From positions 1 through 18,058 of the forward strand of contig LJUE01000012.1 of the NCBI GenBank assembly GCA_001303885.1: a DNA stretch of 18,058 bases. Reading direction: 5' to 3'. Shown piece after piece: positions 1-7,721 of this stretch. A program made the position numbers and the translations under genes. The notes beneath the pieces are model-generated. The model made no database searches. It saw only the letters and a program-made list of their open reading frames with translations, and was not told the DNA's origin. This DNA comes from Planctomycetes bacterium SM23_32 (GTDB lineage Bacteria > Planctomycetota > Brocadiia > SM23-32). Position 1 is the stretch's first letter; every line of letters starts with the position of its first letter.

Positions 1-1291
1 CAACCGGGCCTTCGTGATCGGGCTGATCGCTTCGTTCGCGTTCCGCTTTCTGCGGGCGCTGCCCCTGCTGTTCGGGCGGGACGAGGCCTGGGGGGTGACC
101 ATCCCGTTTCAGGACGTGCTGGCGGACACGCCCCTGGCCGAGCTCAGCATGGTGAACGTGGACATCTGGTGGAACGCGATCGGCTTCGCCTACCTGGTGC
201 CGGCGGACGTCTCGCTGAGCATCTGGTTCTTCTACCTGGTGGGGCGCTTCGAGCTCCAGACGTCCGCCTGGTACGGCTCCTCCTTGCATTACGGGGGCAC
301 ATGGAGCCAGTTGATGTACTGGCAGATGGCCGGGGCCTACGTTGTCTTCACTCTGGGCACGCTCTACATGGCCCGTCGCCACCTGGCGGCCGTAGCGGCC
401 AGGGCCGTCGGCGCGGGGCGCAGCGACGACTCGGACGAGCCGGTCGGCTACCGGCTGGCCTTCTGGGGATTTGCGGCCTGCACGGCGGCGGTGGTCGTGT
501 GGCTCTGCTGGTACGGGATGAAGCTCTGGGTGGCGGTGGCGCTGCTTTTCCTGGCGCTCTCGGTCATGCTCTGCCACGCGCGGATAGTCGCCCAGAGCGG
601 CATGTACGTCACCCAGCCCAACGTGTCCCTGCCCAGCATCCTGCACGGGCTGGGGTTCGGCAACGTGTTCAGCTCGAAGGGGGCCATCATCGGCGTGCTG
701 TGGCACGGCATCTTCATCAACGGCAGCACGTCGCTGCTGGGGCCGCCGGCAATCCACGCCTTCCAGATCAGCGAGGTCTTCAAGCGGCGGCGCCGCCTGC
801 TGCTGCCGGCGCTGATCGTGGCCATGCTGCTGGCGATGGCGGCCTCGGGCTGGACGGCCGTGCGCATGGGCTACCGGCTCGGAGGCGCCAACTTCTCCGA
901 CACGTGGGGCCAGATGGACCACCCTCGCAACATGTTCTGGGAGGCCCACCAGATCACCCAGAACCCCGACCAGCACTACCCGCCGCGCTGGGTGCCGCTC
1001 GGCATCGGGGTGGGACTCACCGGCATCGTCATGTTCATGCGGGCGCGCTTCTACTGGTGGCCCATCCACCCCATCGGTCTGCTGGGCATCAGCAACTGGC
1101 ACATAGACCGCCTGTGGCTGCCCTTCCTGCTCGGCTGGCTGACCAAGGTGTCGCTGATGAAGTTCGGCAGCGGCCGCGCCGTGCATCAGGCGCGTTTCTT
1201 CTTCATGGCCCTGATACTGGAGGAGGCGTTCGTCGGCGGCATCTCCACCCTGGCCCGCACGCTCAGCTCAGGCTCTATTCCCGGTTTCTGA
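1..1291 (+). CDS. DUF6785-type polytopic membrane protein, 5' end outside window
   Basis: The reading frame is open to the left edge (first full codon at base 2), so the N-terminus is missing and the GTG at 14 is only an internal valine. About 430 residues are visible. Several long hydrophobic segments alternate with short charged loops, which indicates an inner-membrane protein with many spans. The C-terminal part carries the block YWWPIHPIG followed by a segment rich in Trp and Leu. That block and the arrangement around it recur in the complete membrane protein encoded at 5674-7653, so the two are paralogs. I recognise the pattern as the DUF6785/DUF6784 family, whose function is unknown. 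A transporter is possible from topology alone. It converges on the minus-strand operon, with only 11 bases between the two stop codons and no obvious terminator. Confidence 0.8.
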   Translation, partial: NRAFVIGLIASFAFRFLRALPLLFGRDEAWGVTIPFQDVLADTPLAELSMVNVDIWWNAIGFAYLVPADVSLSIWFFYLVGRFELQTSAWYGSSLHYGGTWSQLMYWQMAGAYVVFTLGTLYMARRHLAAVAARAVGAGRSDDSDEPVGYRLAFWGFAACTAAVVVWLCWYGMKLWVAVALLFLALSVMLCHARIVAQSGMYVTQPNVSLPSILHGLGFGNVFSSKGAIIGVLWHGIFINGSTSLLGPPAIHAFQISEVFKRRRRLLLPALIVAMLLAMAASGWTAVRMGYRLGGANFSDTWGQMDHPRNMFWEAHQITQNPDQHYPPRWVPLGIGVGLTGIVMFMRARFYWWPIHPIGLLGISNWHIDRLWLPFLLGWLTKVSLMKFGSGRAVHQARFFFMALILEEAFVGGISTLARTLSSGSIPGF

Positions 1292-1302
1292 GCCGGGCCG
1301 CT

Positions 1303-2331
1303 TCACTCGCCGCGCAGGGCGGCGAAGAGCGTTCGGAAGCAGTTCGCTGCGCCGAGCGCGTTGCGGCTGCGCCTGCGCTCCGGGTCGAGCTCGCCGTTGT
1401 AGGCCCGCACGAACGCGTCGAACCCGCACCACGTGGTCTGGAGCATGCCGAGCGCCCGGTCGCTCCGCTCTCGCAGGCGGCGCATGATGTCCAGCTCCTC
1501 CAGCGCCACGTCCTCTTTCTGCCAGGGGCAGGTGACTACGCCGAAGCCCTTCTCGGCGAAGAAGGCGGGCGTCTCGAAGGCGCGCTCGTAGTGCCAGTCG
1601 CAGATGACGATGTCGGTCGGCACGGCGTCAATGGCGGGCCACGTGCCGTTGGCGCTGCCCTCCCACTTCCCGGTGGGGAACTGCTCGGCGTTGATGAACC
1701 GGTCGCCCCACATCCACGTCGTGACGCCCCTGTCGGCCAGGTGGTTGGCGAGCGCGCTCACCTCACCGGCGAACAGCTCCGCCGGGTCCTTGCCGGCGCA
1801 GCGGGGGCACTGGTCCTCGGCGATCAGGAAGACCTCGTCCATGCCGACGTGGAACTGCTCGGCGCCGAAGACCTCGGCCAGTTCGTCCATCAGGCCGAAG
1901 ACCACTTCGTGCACCTGCGGGTGGAGCGGGCAGTAGCTGCGGCAGTAGAGCGCGTCCTGGTCGGCGTCCTGCGGGATGTCCGGCCGCTCGTCGAACTCCG
2001 GGAAGGCCCGCAGCAGTCCGAAGCTGCGGCCCCTCCAGGACTGATGCCCCAGGCAGTTCATCTGCGGCACCGGCTCGATGCCGACGTCGCGGCAGGCCGA
2101 CGTGATGCGCATCACGTCCTCGCGCGTCAGCGCGTCCCGCTCCGCCACCTGGGGGTAGCTCCGATAGTCGTAGGCGTAGTTCACCTCCAGCACCAGCAGA
2201 TTGACGCCCTCCCGGGGCAGCGCCTCGCGGATGAAGCGTTCCCAGGCGTCCAGGTTACCGTCGGCATCCACGGACACGTGCAGTCCGCGAACCGGCAGGC
2301 CGTCTCCACCAGCCGACTCCATCGCCGTCAT
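1303..2331 (-). CDS. GH20-like (beta-N-acetylhexosaminidase-type) cytoplasmic protein
   Basis: The 342-residue product looks like a single TIM barrel. HVGMDEV at residues 161-167 matches the GH20 signature H-x-G-x-D-E, where Asp165 and Glu166 would be the catalytic pair (family knowledge). MNCLGHQS near residue 91 fits the conserved segment on an earlier strand. The protein has no signal peptide and lacks the usual N-terminal GH20b domain, so it is a short cytoplasmic form. Cysteines cluster at 130/134 and in CPRC at 175-178. I chose the ATG at 2331 because GGGAGG lies five bases upstream on the minus strand; an ATG at 2370 is in frame but lacks a comparable site. It is the last gene of the operon, 60 bases after the FAD dehydrogenase gene. 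Substrate is unknown; a beta-hexosaminidase or an inactive relative are both possible. Confidence 0.8.
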   Translation of the reverse strand: MTAMESAGGDGLPVRGLHVSVDADGNLDAWERFIREALPREGVNLLVLEVNYAYDYRSYPQVAERDALTREDVMRITSACRDVGIEPVPQMNCLGHQSWRGRSFGLLRAFPEFDERPDIPQDADQDALYCRSYCPLHPQVHEVVFGLMDELAEVFGAEQFHVGMDEVFLIAEDQCPRCAGKDPAELFAGEVSALANHLADRGVTTWMWGDRFINAEQFPTGKWEGSANGTWPAIDAVPTDIVICDWHYERAFETPAFFAEKGFGVVTCPWQKEDVALEELDIMRRLRERSDRALGMLQTTWCGFDAFVRAYNGELDPERRRSRNALGAANCFRTLFAALRGE

Positions 2332-2391
2332 CTCATCCTCCCTCTGTCTGATGTGCTCACGTACTGCCAAAGGTCCGCTTGCCGCATGCCG

Positions 2392-3807
2392 TCACAGGTC
2401 CACGATCTTGCCCGGGTTCAGTATATTGCGCGGGTCCAGTGCGCGCTTGATCTTGCGCATCAGATCCAGTTCGGCCTCGCCGGCGACCAGCGGCATGAAG
2501 GCCTTGCGCTTGGAGCCGATGCCGTGCTCTCCGCTGATGGTGCCGCCCAGGCGGCGGGCGGCGCGATAGAGCTCCGTCAGGCACTCGGGCAGCTTGCGGC
2601 GCCAGGCGTCCATGGGCTCGGCGGGGTCCTTGACGACGGTCACGTGCAGGTTGCCGTCGCCCGCGTGGCCGTAGCAGGGCATCTGCACGCCGAACCGGTC
2701 CGACAGCCGATCCAGCTCGGGCATCAGGTCCGGGATGGAGGCCGTCGGCACGACGATGTCCTCCAGGCTCTGCACGGGGCTGATGACCTTGAACGCCTCG
2801 GCGATGTTGCGCCGGATGCGCCAGAGCCGCTCGCGGGTGGTGTGGTTGTCGGCCACGTAGACCTCCTGCGCCCTGTGGTCCAGGCAGATCTCTCCGATCC
2901 TCTCGTAGTCTCGCCGGACGATCTCCTCGTCGCTGCCGTCCACCTCGATCAGCAGCATCGCGCCGGCCCGCTCGTAGTCGAGCTGCTCGTTGAGATAGCG
3001 GCAGGAAGCCTGCACCGAGAGCCGGTCCATCAGCTCGATGGCTGTCGGGATGACGCCGCCGGCGGTCATCAGGACGGGCACGACGGCCACGGCGGACCGC
3101 ACGTCGGCGAACGGCACAAGGAGGACCACCTGCGCCGTCGGCAGCGGGAGAAGCCTCAGTATGATACGCGTGACGATGCCCAGCGTGCCCTCGCTGCCGA
3201 CCATGAGCTTGAGCACGTTGTAGCCGGTGACGTCCTTGAGGCGCTTGCCGCCGAGTTCGACGATCTGGCCGGTCGGCAGCACCACGTCGAGCCCCAGCAC
3301 GTAGCGCTCGGTCACGCCGTACTTGATGGCTTTGCCGCCGCCGGCGTTCTCGGCCACGTTGCCCCCGATGCAGCACGTCTCCAGGCTCATCGGGTAGCCG
3401 GCGTAGAAGAGCCCCAGCGCGGCGACCGCCTCGTTGATGTCGTTGGTCACCACGCCTGGTTCGACGACGGCCATCATGTTGGCCTCGTCTATCTCCAGGA
3501 TATGGTTCATCCTCTCGGTGGACAGGACGATGCCGCCGAACAGGGGCACCGCGCCGCCGGAGAGGCCGCTGCCGGCGCCCCGCGGCGTCACCGGGATGCG
3601 GCGCTCGTAGGCCAGACGCACGATCCGGGCCACCTCCTCGGCCGTCTGCGGCCGCACGACCACCTCGGGCATGGCCGCGCACTCCCGGTCGGCGACCTCG
3701 TCGTGGGAGTAGGCCTCGAGCTTCTCGGGATCGGTCAGGACGTGACGTTCGCCCACGATGCGCGCCAGCTCGGCCAGCACCTCCTCCGTGACGGGACTGT
3801 AGGGCAT
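2392..3807 (-). CDS. glcD: FAD-linked oxidase, GlcD / D-lactate dehydrogenase type
   Basis: The 471-residue product is full length for the GlcD/LctD family. The N-terminal FAD-binding (PCMH-type) domain shows PRGAGSGLSGG at residues 75-85 and the ETCCIGGNVAENAGGG loop near 145. The C-terminal domain shows HAGDGNLH at 381-388 and GEHGIG at 426-431, which hold flavin and substrate in this family. It should oxidise a 2-hydroxy acid such as lactate or glycolate to the 2-oxo acid. There is no Fe-S domain, and no glcE or glcF is nearby. Instead etfB and etfA lie directly upstream, five bases separating the etfA stop from this ATG, as in lactate dehydrogenase-Etf complexes. The start at 3807 aligns with the family N-terminus. 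The frame runs on without a stop through etfA, but that upstream extension is non-homologous and was left out. Confidence 0.92.
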   Translation of the reverse strand: MPYSPVTEEVLAELARIVGERHVLTDPEKLEAYSHDEVADRECAAMPEVVVRPQTAEEVARIVRLAYERRIPVTPRGAGSGLSGGAVPLFGGIVLSTERMNHILEIDEANMMAVVEPGVVTNDINEAVAALGLFYAGYPMSLETCCIGGNVAENAGGGKAIKYGVTERYVLGLDVVLPTGQIVELGGKRLKDVTGYNVLKLMVGSEGTLGIVTRIILRLLPLPTAQVVLLVPFADVRSAVAVVPVLMTAGGVIPTAIELMDRLSVQASCRYLNEQLDYERAGAMLLIEVDGSDEEIVRRDYERIGEICLDHRAQEVYVADNHTTRERLWRIRRNIAEAFKVISPVQSLEDIVVPTASIPDLMPELDRLSDRFGVQMPCYGHAGDGNLHVTVVKDPAEPMDAWRRKLPECLTELYRAARRLGGTISGEHGIGSKRKAFMPLVAGEAELDLMRKIKRALDPRNILNPGKIVDL

Positions 3808-3812
3808 GGCGC

Positions 3813-4844
3813 TCACCCGTCGCCCTCCCGCGCGGCCCTCCTGCGCTCGACCTCCTCGACCAGGGCGGGCACCACCTCGAACAGGTCCCCCACCACGCCG
3901 AGATCGGCGACCTGGAAGATCTGGGCGTCCGCGTCCTCGTTGACGGCCACGATGACGTCGGCCGTCTGCATGCCGGCCAGGTGCTGGATGGCGCCGGAGA
4001 TGCCGACGGCCACGTAGAGGCGGGGGGTGACCGTCTTGCCGCTCAGGCCGACCTGGTGCGGATAGCCGATCCAGCCGCGGTCCACCGCCTCCCTCGAGGC
4101 GCCGACGGCCGCCTCGAGGGCGCGGGCCAGGTTCCGCACCACCCCGAAGCCCTCCGCCCGCTTCAGGCCCCGCCCGCCGGCGACCACGCGCTCGGCGTCC
4201 TGGACTGCCGCCCCCGCTGCCTGTTCGGCGCGCAGGGCGAGCCACTCGACCGGGCTCTCGGCCAGCCCGTCCGGCACGTCCACGCGCGTGATGCAGGCCC
4301 CCAGGGCAGGCGCGGCGGGGCGCCGCGGCGGCGGCTGCGCGGCATGAGGGCGGACGGTCGCCATCTGGGGCCGGTGGTCGGCCGTCATGATCGTGGCCAG
4401 GACTTTGCCGCCCGCAGCCGGCCGGATCTGGACCAGGTGGCCCGTGTCCGGGTCTATCTCCAGCCGCGTGCAGTCGGCCGTCAGGCCGGTCTCCAGGCGC
4501 ACGGCCAGGTAGGGCATCAGCGTGCGTCCGGCGGTGGTGGCAGCGGCGATGATGATCTCCGGCCGGCCCCACCGCACGAGCATCTCCAGCACGCCGGCGT
4601 GCGCCTCGACCAGGAACGGATCGAGCCCGGGTGATTCGGCCACGCACACTCTGTCCGCCCCGCGCTCGGTCAGCTCCTCCAGATCCTCCTCTCTGAGCCG
4701 GGCGCCGAGGGCGATGGCGCACAGTTCAGCGGGCCGGCCGGACGCCTCCAGCCCGTCAGCGAGGTGCCGGCCCCACGTGAGCAGCTCGTAGGAGACGCGT
4801 TTGAGCCTGCCGCCTGCCTGCTCGGCCAGCGTCCAGACCGCCAT
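3813..4844 (-). CDS. etfA: Electron transfer flavoprotein alpha subunit
   Basis: The 343-residue product is the FAD-binding subunit of an electron transfer flavoprotein. The C-terminal FAD domain is clear: GGRGLK at residues 223-228, SREAVDRGW at 250-258, QVGLSGKTVTP from 264, VGISGAIQH at 280-288 and NEDADAQIF at 302-310. The N-terminal domain is the usual Etf alpha/beta fold. No N-terminal ferredoxin domain is present, unlike some lactate dehydrogenase-linked EtfA proteins. I chose the ATG at 4844: MAVWTLAE lines up with the family N-terminus, and AGGA sits seven bases upstream. The alternative ATG at 4871 overlaps the etfB stop as ATGA and would add nine residues. A Pro/Arg-rich linker (about 168-178) lies between the domains. 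It presumably dimerises with EtfB and accepts electrons from the FAD dehydrogenase encoded next. Confidence 0.94.
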   Translation of the reverse strand: MAVWTLAEQAGGRLKRVSYELLTWGRHLADGLEASGRPAELCAIALGARLREEDLEELTERGADRVCVAESPGLDPFLVEAHAGVLEMLVRWGRPEIIIAAATTAGRTLMPYLAVRLETGLTADCTRLEIDPDTGHLVQIRPAAGGKVLATIMTADHRPQMATVRPHAAQPPPRRPAAPALGACITRVDVPDGLAESPVEWLALRAEQAAGAAVQDAERVVAGGRGLKRAEGFGVVRNLARALEAAVGASREAVDRGWIGYPHQVGLSGKTVTPRLYVAVGISGAIQHLAGMQTADVIVAVNEDADAQIFQVADLGVVGDLFEVVPALVEEVERRRAAREGDG

Positions 4845-4867
4845 GCGCCCGTCCTGGGGAGGGCCTG

Positions 4868-5662
4868 TCATAGGAGGTGATGCTCCTGCAGGAAATCGGC
4901 CAGTTCGGCGGCGGCGCGGCCGGCGCCGATCCTGGCCGCGTCAACGATCCGTCCCGTCCTCGTCAGCGTCGGGCGCTCGATGGCGGTCACGCGCGTCGGC
5001 GAGCCGGCAAGCCCTACCCGGGCGGCGTCCACTTCAATGTCGGTCGGGCCGCGGTGGACCACCTCCTGGCGGCGCGCCCGCTGCTTGCCCCGGAGCGTCG
5101 GCAGGCGGGGAAAGCCGACCTCCTTGCCGGCTGTCAGCAGACAGGGCAGAGGCAGCCGCAGGGACTCGTACCCCTCCTCTATGAGGCGCTCCACGGTGAC
5201 GAAGCCGTCCGTCAGCTCCAGCACGCTGCTCACGTAGGTCGCCAGGGGCAGCGCCAACAGCGACGCCACGCCGGGGCCGACCTGGCCCGTCTCCCCGTCG
5301 GTCGCCCGCACCCCCGCCAGGACCAGGTCGAAGGGGGCGAGCTTCCGCACGGCGGCCGACAGGACGCGGGAGGTGGCCCATGTGTCGGAGCCGGCGAACG
5401 CGCGGTCGCTCAACAGCAGGCCGTCATCGCAACCCATCGAGAGGGCCTCGCGGATGGCGGTCTCGGCGGCGCGCGGCCCCATGCTGATGGCCGTGACGCG
5501 CCCCCCGCGCTGCTCCTTGAGGCGCAGGGCCAGCTCGAGCGCGTGGAGGTCGAACGGGTTCACGATGCTCTCGACGCCCTCGCGGACGATGGTGCCCGTC
5601 TGCGGGTCCATCCGGACGTTGCTGGTCTCCGGGACCTGCTTGATGCACACGATGACGTGCAT
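4868..5662 (-). CDS. etfB: Electron transfer flavoprotein beta subunit
   Basis: The 264-residue product has the expected length and opens with MHVIVCIKQVPETS, the typical EtfB N-terminus. Other family blocks are VNPFDLHALE at 34-43, LSMGCDDGLLLSDRAFAGSD at 74-93 and TDGETGQVGP at 121-130. The LLSDRAFAGSD and DGETGQVGP segments resemble EtfB proteins of anaerobic, bifurcating-type Etf complexes more than the mitochondrial type; this is my reading of the motifs and has not been tested by phylogeny. The ATG at 5662 follows the upstream membrane protein stop by only 11 bases and has no strong ribosome binding site, suggesting coupled translation. It would pair with EtfA to shuttle electrons from the flavin dehydrogenase to quinone, NAD or ferredoxin; which acceptor is used cannot be read from the sequence. 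Confidence 0.95.
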   Translation of the reverse strand: MHVIVCIKQVPETSNVRMDPQTGTIVREGVESIVNPFDLHALELALRLKEQRGGRVTAISMGPRAAETAIREALSMGCDDGLLLSDRAFAGSDTWATSRVLSAAVRKLAPFDLVLAGVRATDGETGQVGPGVASLLALPLATYVSSVLELTDGFVTVERLIEEGYESLRLPLPCLLTAGKEVGFPRLPTLRGKQRARRQEVVHRGPTDIEVDAARVGLAGSPTRVTAIERPTLTRTGRIVDAARIGAGRAAAELADFLQEHHLL

Positions 5663-5673
5663 GGCGAACCGGG

Positions 5674-7653
5674 TCAGATCCAGAAGATGCTGTTGCCGAC
5701 CGAGCCGGTGAACGTGTCAACGACGGCCCAGGCGCCGGCCACCGTGAACTGGCCCAGGATCATGCCGAGGAACAGGAACCTGGCGCGCCGGTAGAGCGCC
5801 GGGCCGCCGACCCGGACAACCACGAGCTTGATGAGCCAGGCCAGAAACACCGACAGCCACAGTACGTCCGTCCAGGTCACCGAGCAGATGACGAACCCCA
5901 CCGGGTGGATCGGCCACCAGAAGACAGTCCGCTGCGCGATGACGAGCAAGAGCATAATGGCAGCGCCGACTCCCGTCCAGGCGTAGCCCGCGGGCCGGGG
6001 CAAGCCGCCCTCGGTGACCTCCCGCGCGGCCCACTGGAAGAGGCGCTGCGGCCCATCGAGAAAGAACCATTCGTGCAGGTTGGCGGCGCCGTGCTCGTAG
6101 CCGAGCCGCAAGGTGAAGAGGCAGGCCGTCGCGTAGGTCACGGCCGCCGCCAGCAGCATGACCCACAGCAGGTGCCGCGCACGCCGCCGCGCCAGGTACA
6201 TCCCGTGGGCCGCCGAGCCCATCACAGAGGTGCGGATGTCGCTGGCCCAGACCCAGCTCATCGAGACCATGCCGATGCCCGCCCGCGAGAGGTGCGCCGA
6301 GCCGAAGGTGCTCGCCAGGAACGTGGGGGCGATCATCGGGGCGATCGTCACCGCCACCCCGCACTGAGCGACCACCCGCGTCAGCCCGTAGAAGATGAGC
6401 AGCGCCGCCAGCACCAGCACGATGCTGTGGAGCGGACTGAGGCCGCCTCGCCACGTCCAGACGGCCATCACCAGAACGCCCGCCACGAGCAGGGCCAGCG
6501 CCGAGCGGTAGGAGGTCGGCTCGCCGGCGTCGTAGCCCTCCTCACCCGCCCCCAGGGCGCAGCGCACCACGCGCAACAGGTGGCGCCGGGAGAACCAGAC
6601 CCCCGCTCCGATGAACACCAGCATGGCCCCCATGCCCTGATGCGCCATGATGGGATAGGGCGCGGCCCCGTAGATGCCGAGGTTCTCCTTCATGTCCAGC
6701 CCGTAGGCCGTCAGGTAGCAGCGGAAGGCGAACGAGAGCAGGTTCAGGAACCACAGGCTGAAGGCCACGCGGTTCGGGATCAGAAAGGTGAACCCGAGCA
6801 CGGCGAAGCTCAGGTAGAGAGAGATGGATATCGGCGTCAGGTCGCCGATCCACCGGGAGATGGTGATGCCGGGCACCCGGGGGAAGTAGAAGTGGAGGCC
6901 GTTCAGGCTGCCCACCACGAAGGGCAGCCCGAAGCCGATCCAGAACAGCTTGCTTACCAGCACCGACGGCCTCCGCCAGGGGTGCGCCGCCGCGGCGCAG
7001 AGCTCCGCCGGCACCTGGGCAATCGGGAAGCTCAGGTGCTCGTGGTCCACCCACTGCTTGCGCATGATGGCCATCAGGGCCGTCATGCATGCGTAGAGCG
7101 CCACCAGCAGGACGGACCAGAGCAGCAGCGGCCGCACCCACGGCGCCCAGGGGATCGGCTCGCCCGCCCCCACCCCGTTGAAGAACTTCGTGATGGCGCT
7201 CGTGCCGCCGTCAGGGTCCAGGGGCGACATCCACGGCTTCAGGGCGGGCCAGAGCGTCGTACGCCAGGCGTTGGACGGGGTGGCCAGGTAGTAGGGGGCC
7301 GAGATGTTGGGGATCAGGTAGCCCACAAGGCCCATCGTGGTGATGGCGCCTCCGATCAGCATCATCGCCGTCACGACGATCAGCTCCCCGGGCCTCAGCG
7401 CCAGCCGGGGCACGAGCATGCCGACGCCGCCGTTGACCACCAGCACGAGCACGAACAGCAGGAACACTGCTCCCCCCACGCTGTAGTCGAGGAACAGCGT
7501 GGAGCTGTGCAGGAAGAACGTCCAATAGGGGCCGGCCAGGCCGATGACCGCGCACATGAGGATGCCCAGCGCCACGGCGCGGGGCGTGAGCAGCGCCCCG
7601 GCCGGCTCGTCGTCGCGGGCCGGCGGTGAGCCGACTTCCTCCTGCGTGGGCAT
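5674..7653 (-). CDS. DUF6785-type polytopic membrane protein
   Basis: The 659-residue product has a polar N-terminal tail of about 25 residues and then many hydrophobic segments to the C-terminus, consistent with a dozen or more membrane spans. Near the C-terminus it carries FWWPIHPVG followed by a Trp-rich span and LAWLIKLVVVRVGG, the pattern I associate with the DUF6785/DUF6784 family of unknown function. The partial gene at the left edge encodes a paralog with the same block. I chose the ATG at 7653 because GGAGGG lies about ten bases upstream; an in-frame ATG at 7752 would overlap the previous gene and lacks such a site. Its position in the operon, 68 bases after an exported hydrolase gene and 11 bases before etfB, suggests a transporter feeding the dehydrogenase. 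That role is inference only. Confidence 0.85.
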   Translation of the reverse strand: MPTQEEVGSPPARDDEPAGALLTPRAVALGILMCAVIGLAGPYWTFFLHSSTLFLDYSVGGAVFLLFVLVLVVNGGVGMLVPRLALRPGELIVVTAMMLIGGAITTMGLVGYLIPNISAPYYLATPSNAWRTTLWPALKPWMSPLDPDGGTSAITKFFNGVGAGEPIPWAPWVRPLLLWSVLLVALYACMTALMAIMRKQWVDHEHLSFPIAQVPAELCAAAAHPWRRPSVLVSKLFWIGFGLPFVVGSLNGLHFYFPRVPGITISRWIGDLTPISISLYLSFAVLGFTFLIPNRVAFSLWFLNLLSFAFRCYLTAYGLDMKENLGIYGAAPYPIMAHQGMGAMLVFIGAGVWFSRRHLLRVVRCALGAGEEGYDAGEPTSYRSALALLVAGVLVMAVWTWRGGLSPLHSIVLVLAALLIFYGLTRVVAQCGVAVTIAPMIAPTFLASTFGSAHLSRAGIGMVSMSWVWASDIRTSVMGSAAHGMYLARRRARHLLWVMLLAAAVTYATACLFTLRLGYEHGAANLHEWFFLDGPQRLFQWAAREVTEGGLPRPAGYAWTGVGAAIMLLLVIAQRTVFWWPIHPVGFVICSVTWTDVLWLSVFLAWLIKLVVVRVGGPALYRRARFLFLGMILGQFTVAGAWAVVDTFTGSVGNSIFWI

Positions 7654-7721
7654 GGACGTGCGTTCCCTCCGGAGCACCACGTGCGGCAGCGGCACCGGCC
7701 GTGCCGAGGGACGAGCCCGGC

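Noticed and set aside
169..4017. Plus-strand open frame of 1282 codons
   Set aside because: It runs out of frame through the DUF6785 gene and antisense to the GH20-like, glcD and etfA genes, which have clear family motifs. The translation is low in hydrophobic order, rich in Arg/His/Pro and typical of a GC-rich shadow frame.
3808..4722. In-frame 305-codon N-terminal extension of the glcD gene
   Set aside because: It is the alternate frame of etfA. The extension is Arg/Gly/Pro-rich without family similarity, and the ATG at 3807 matches the family start.
4871..5794. Perfect TAGGAGGTGAT Shine-Dalgarno-like sequence on the plus strand followed by an open frame
   Set aside because: The bases are the reverse complement of the last His-His-Leu-Leu codons of etfB. 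The frame that follows is an antisense shadow of etfB.
5905..7629. Plus-strand open frame of 574 codons
   Set aside because: Antisense to the DUF6785 membrane protein gene; the translation is His/Gln/Arg-rich with no domain signal.
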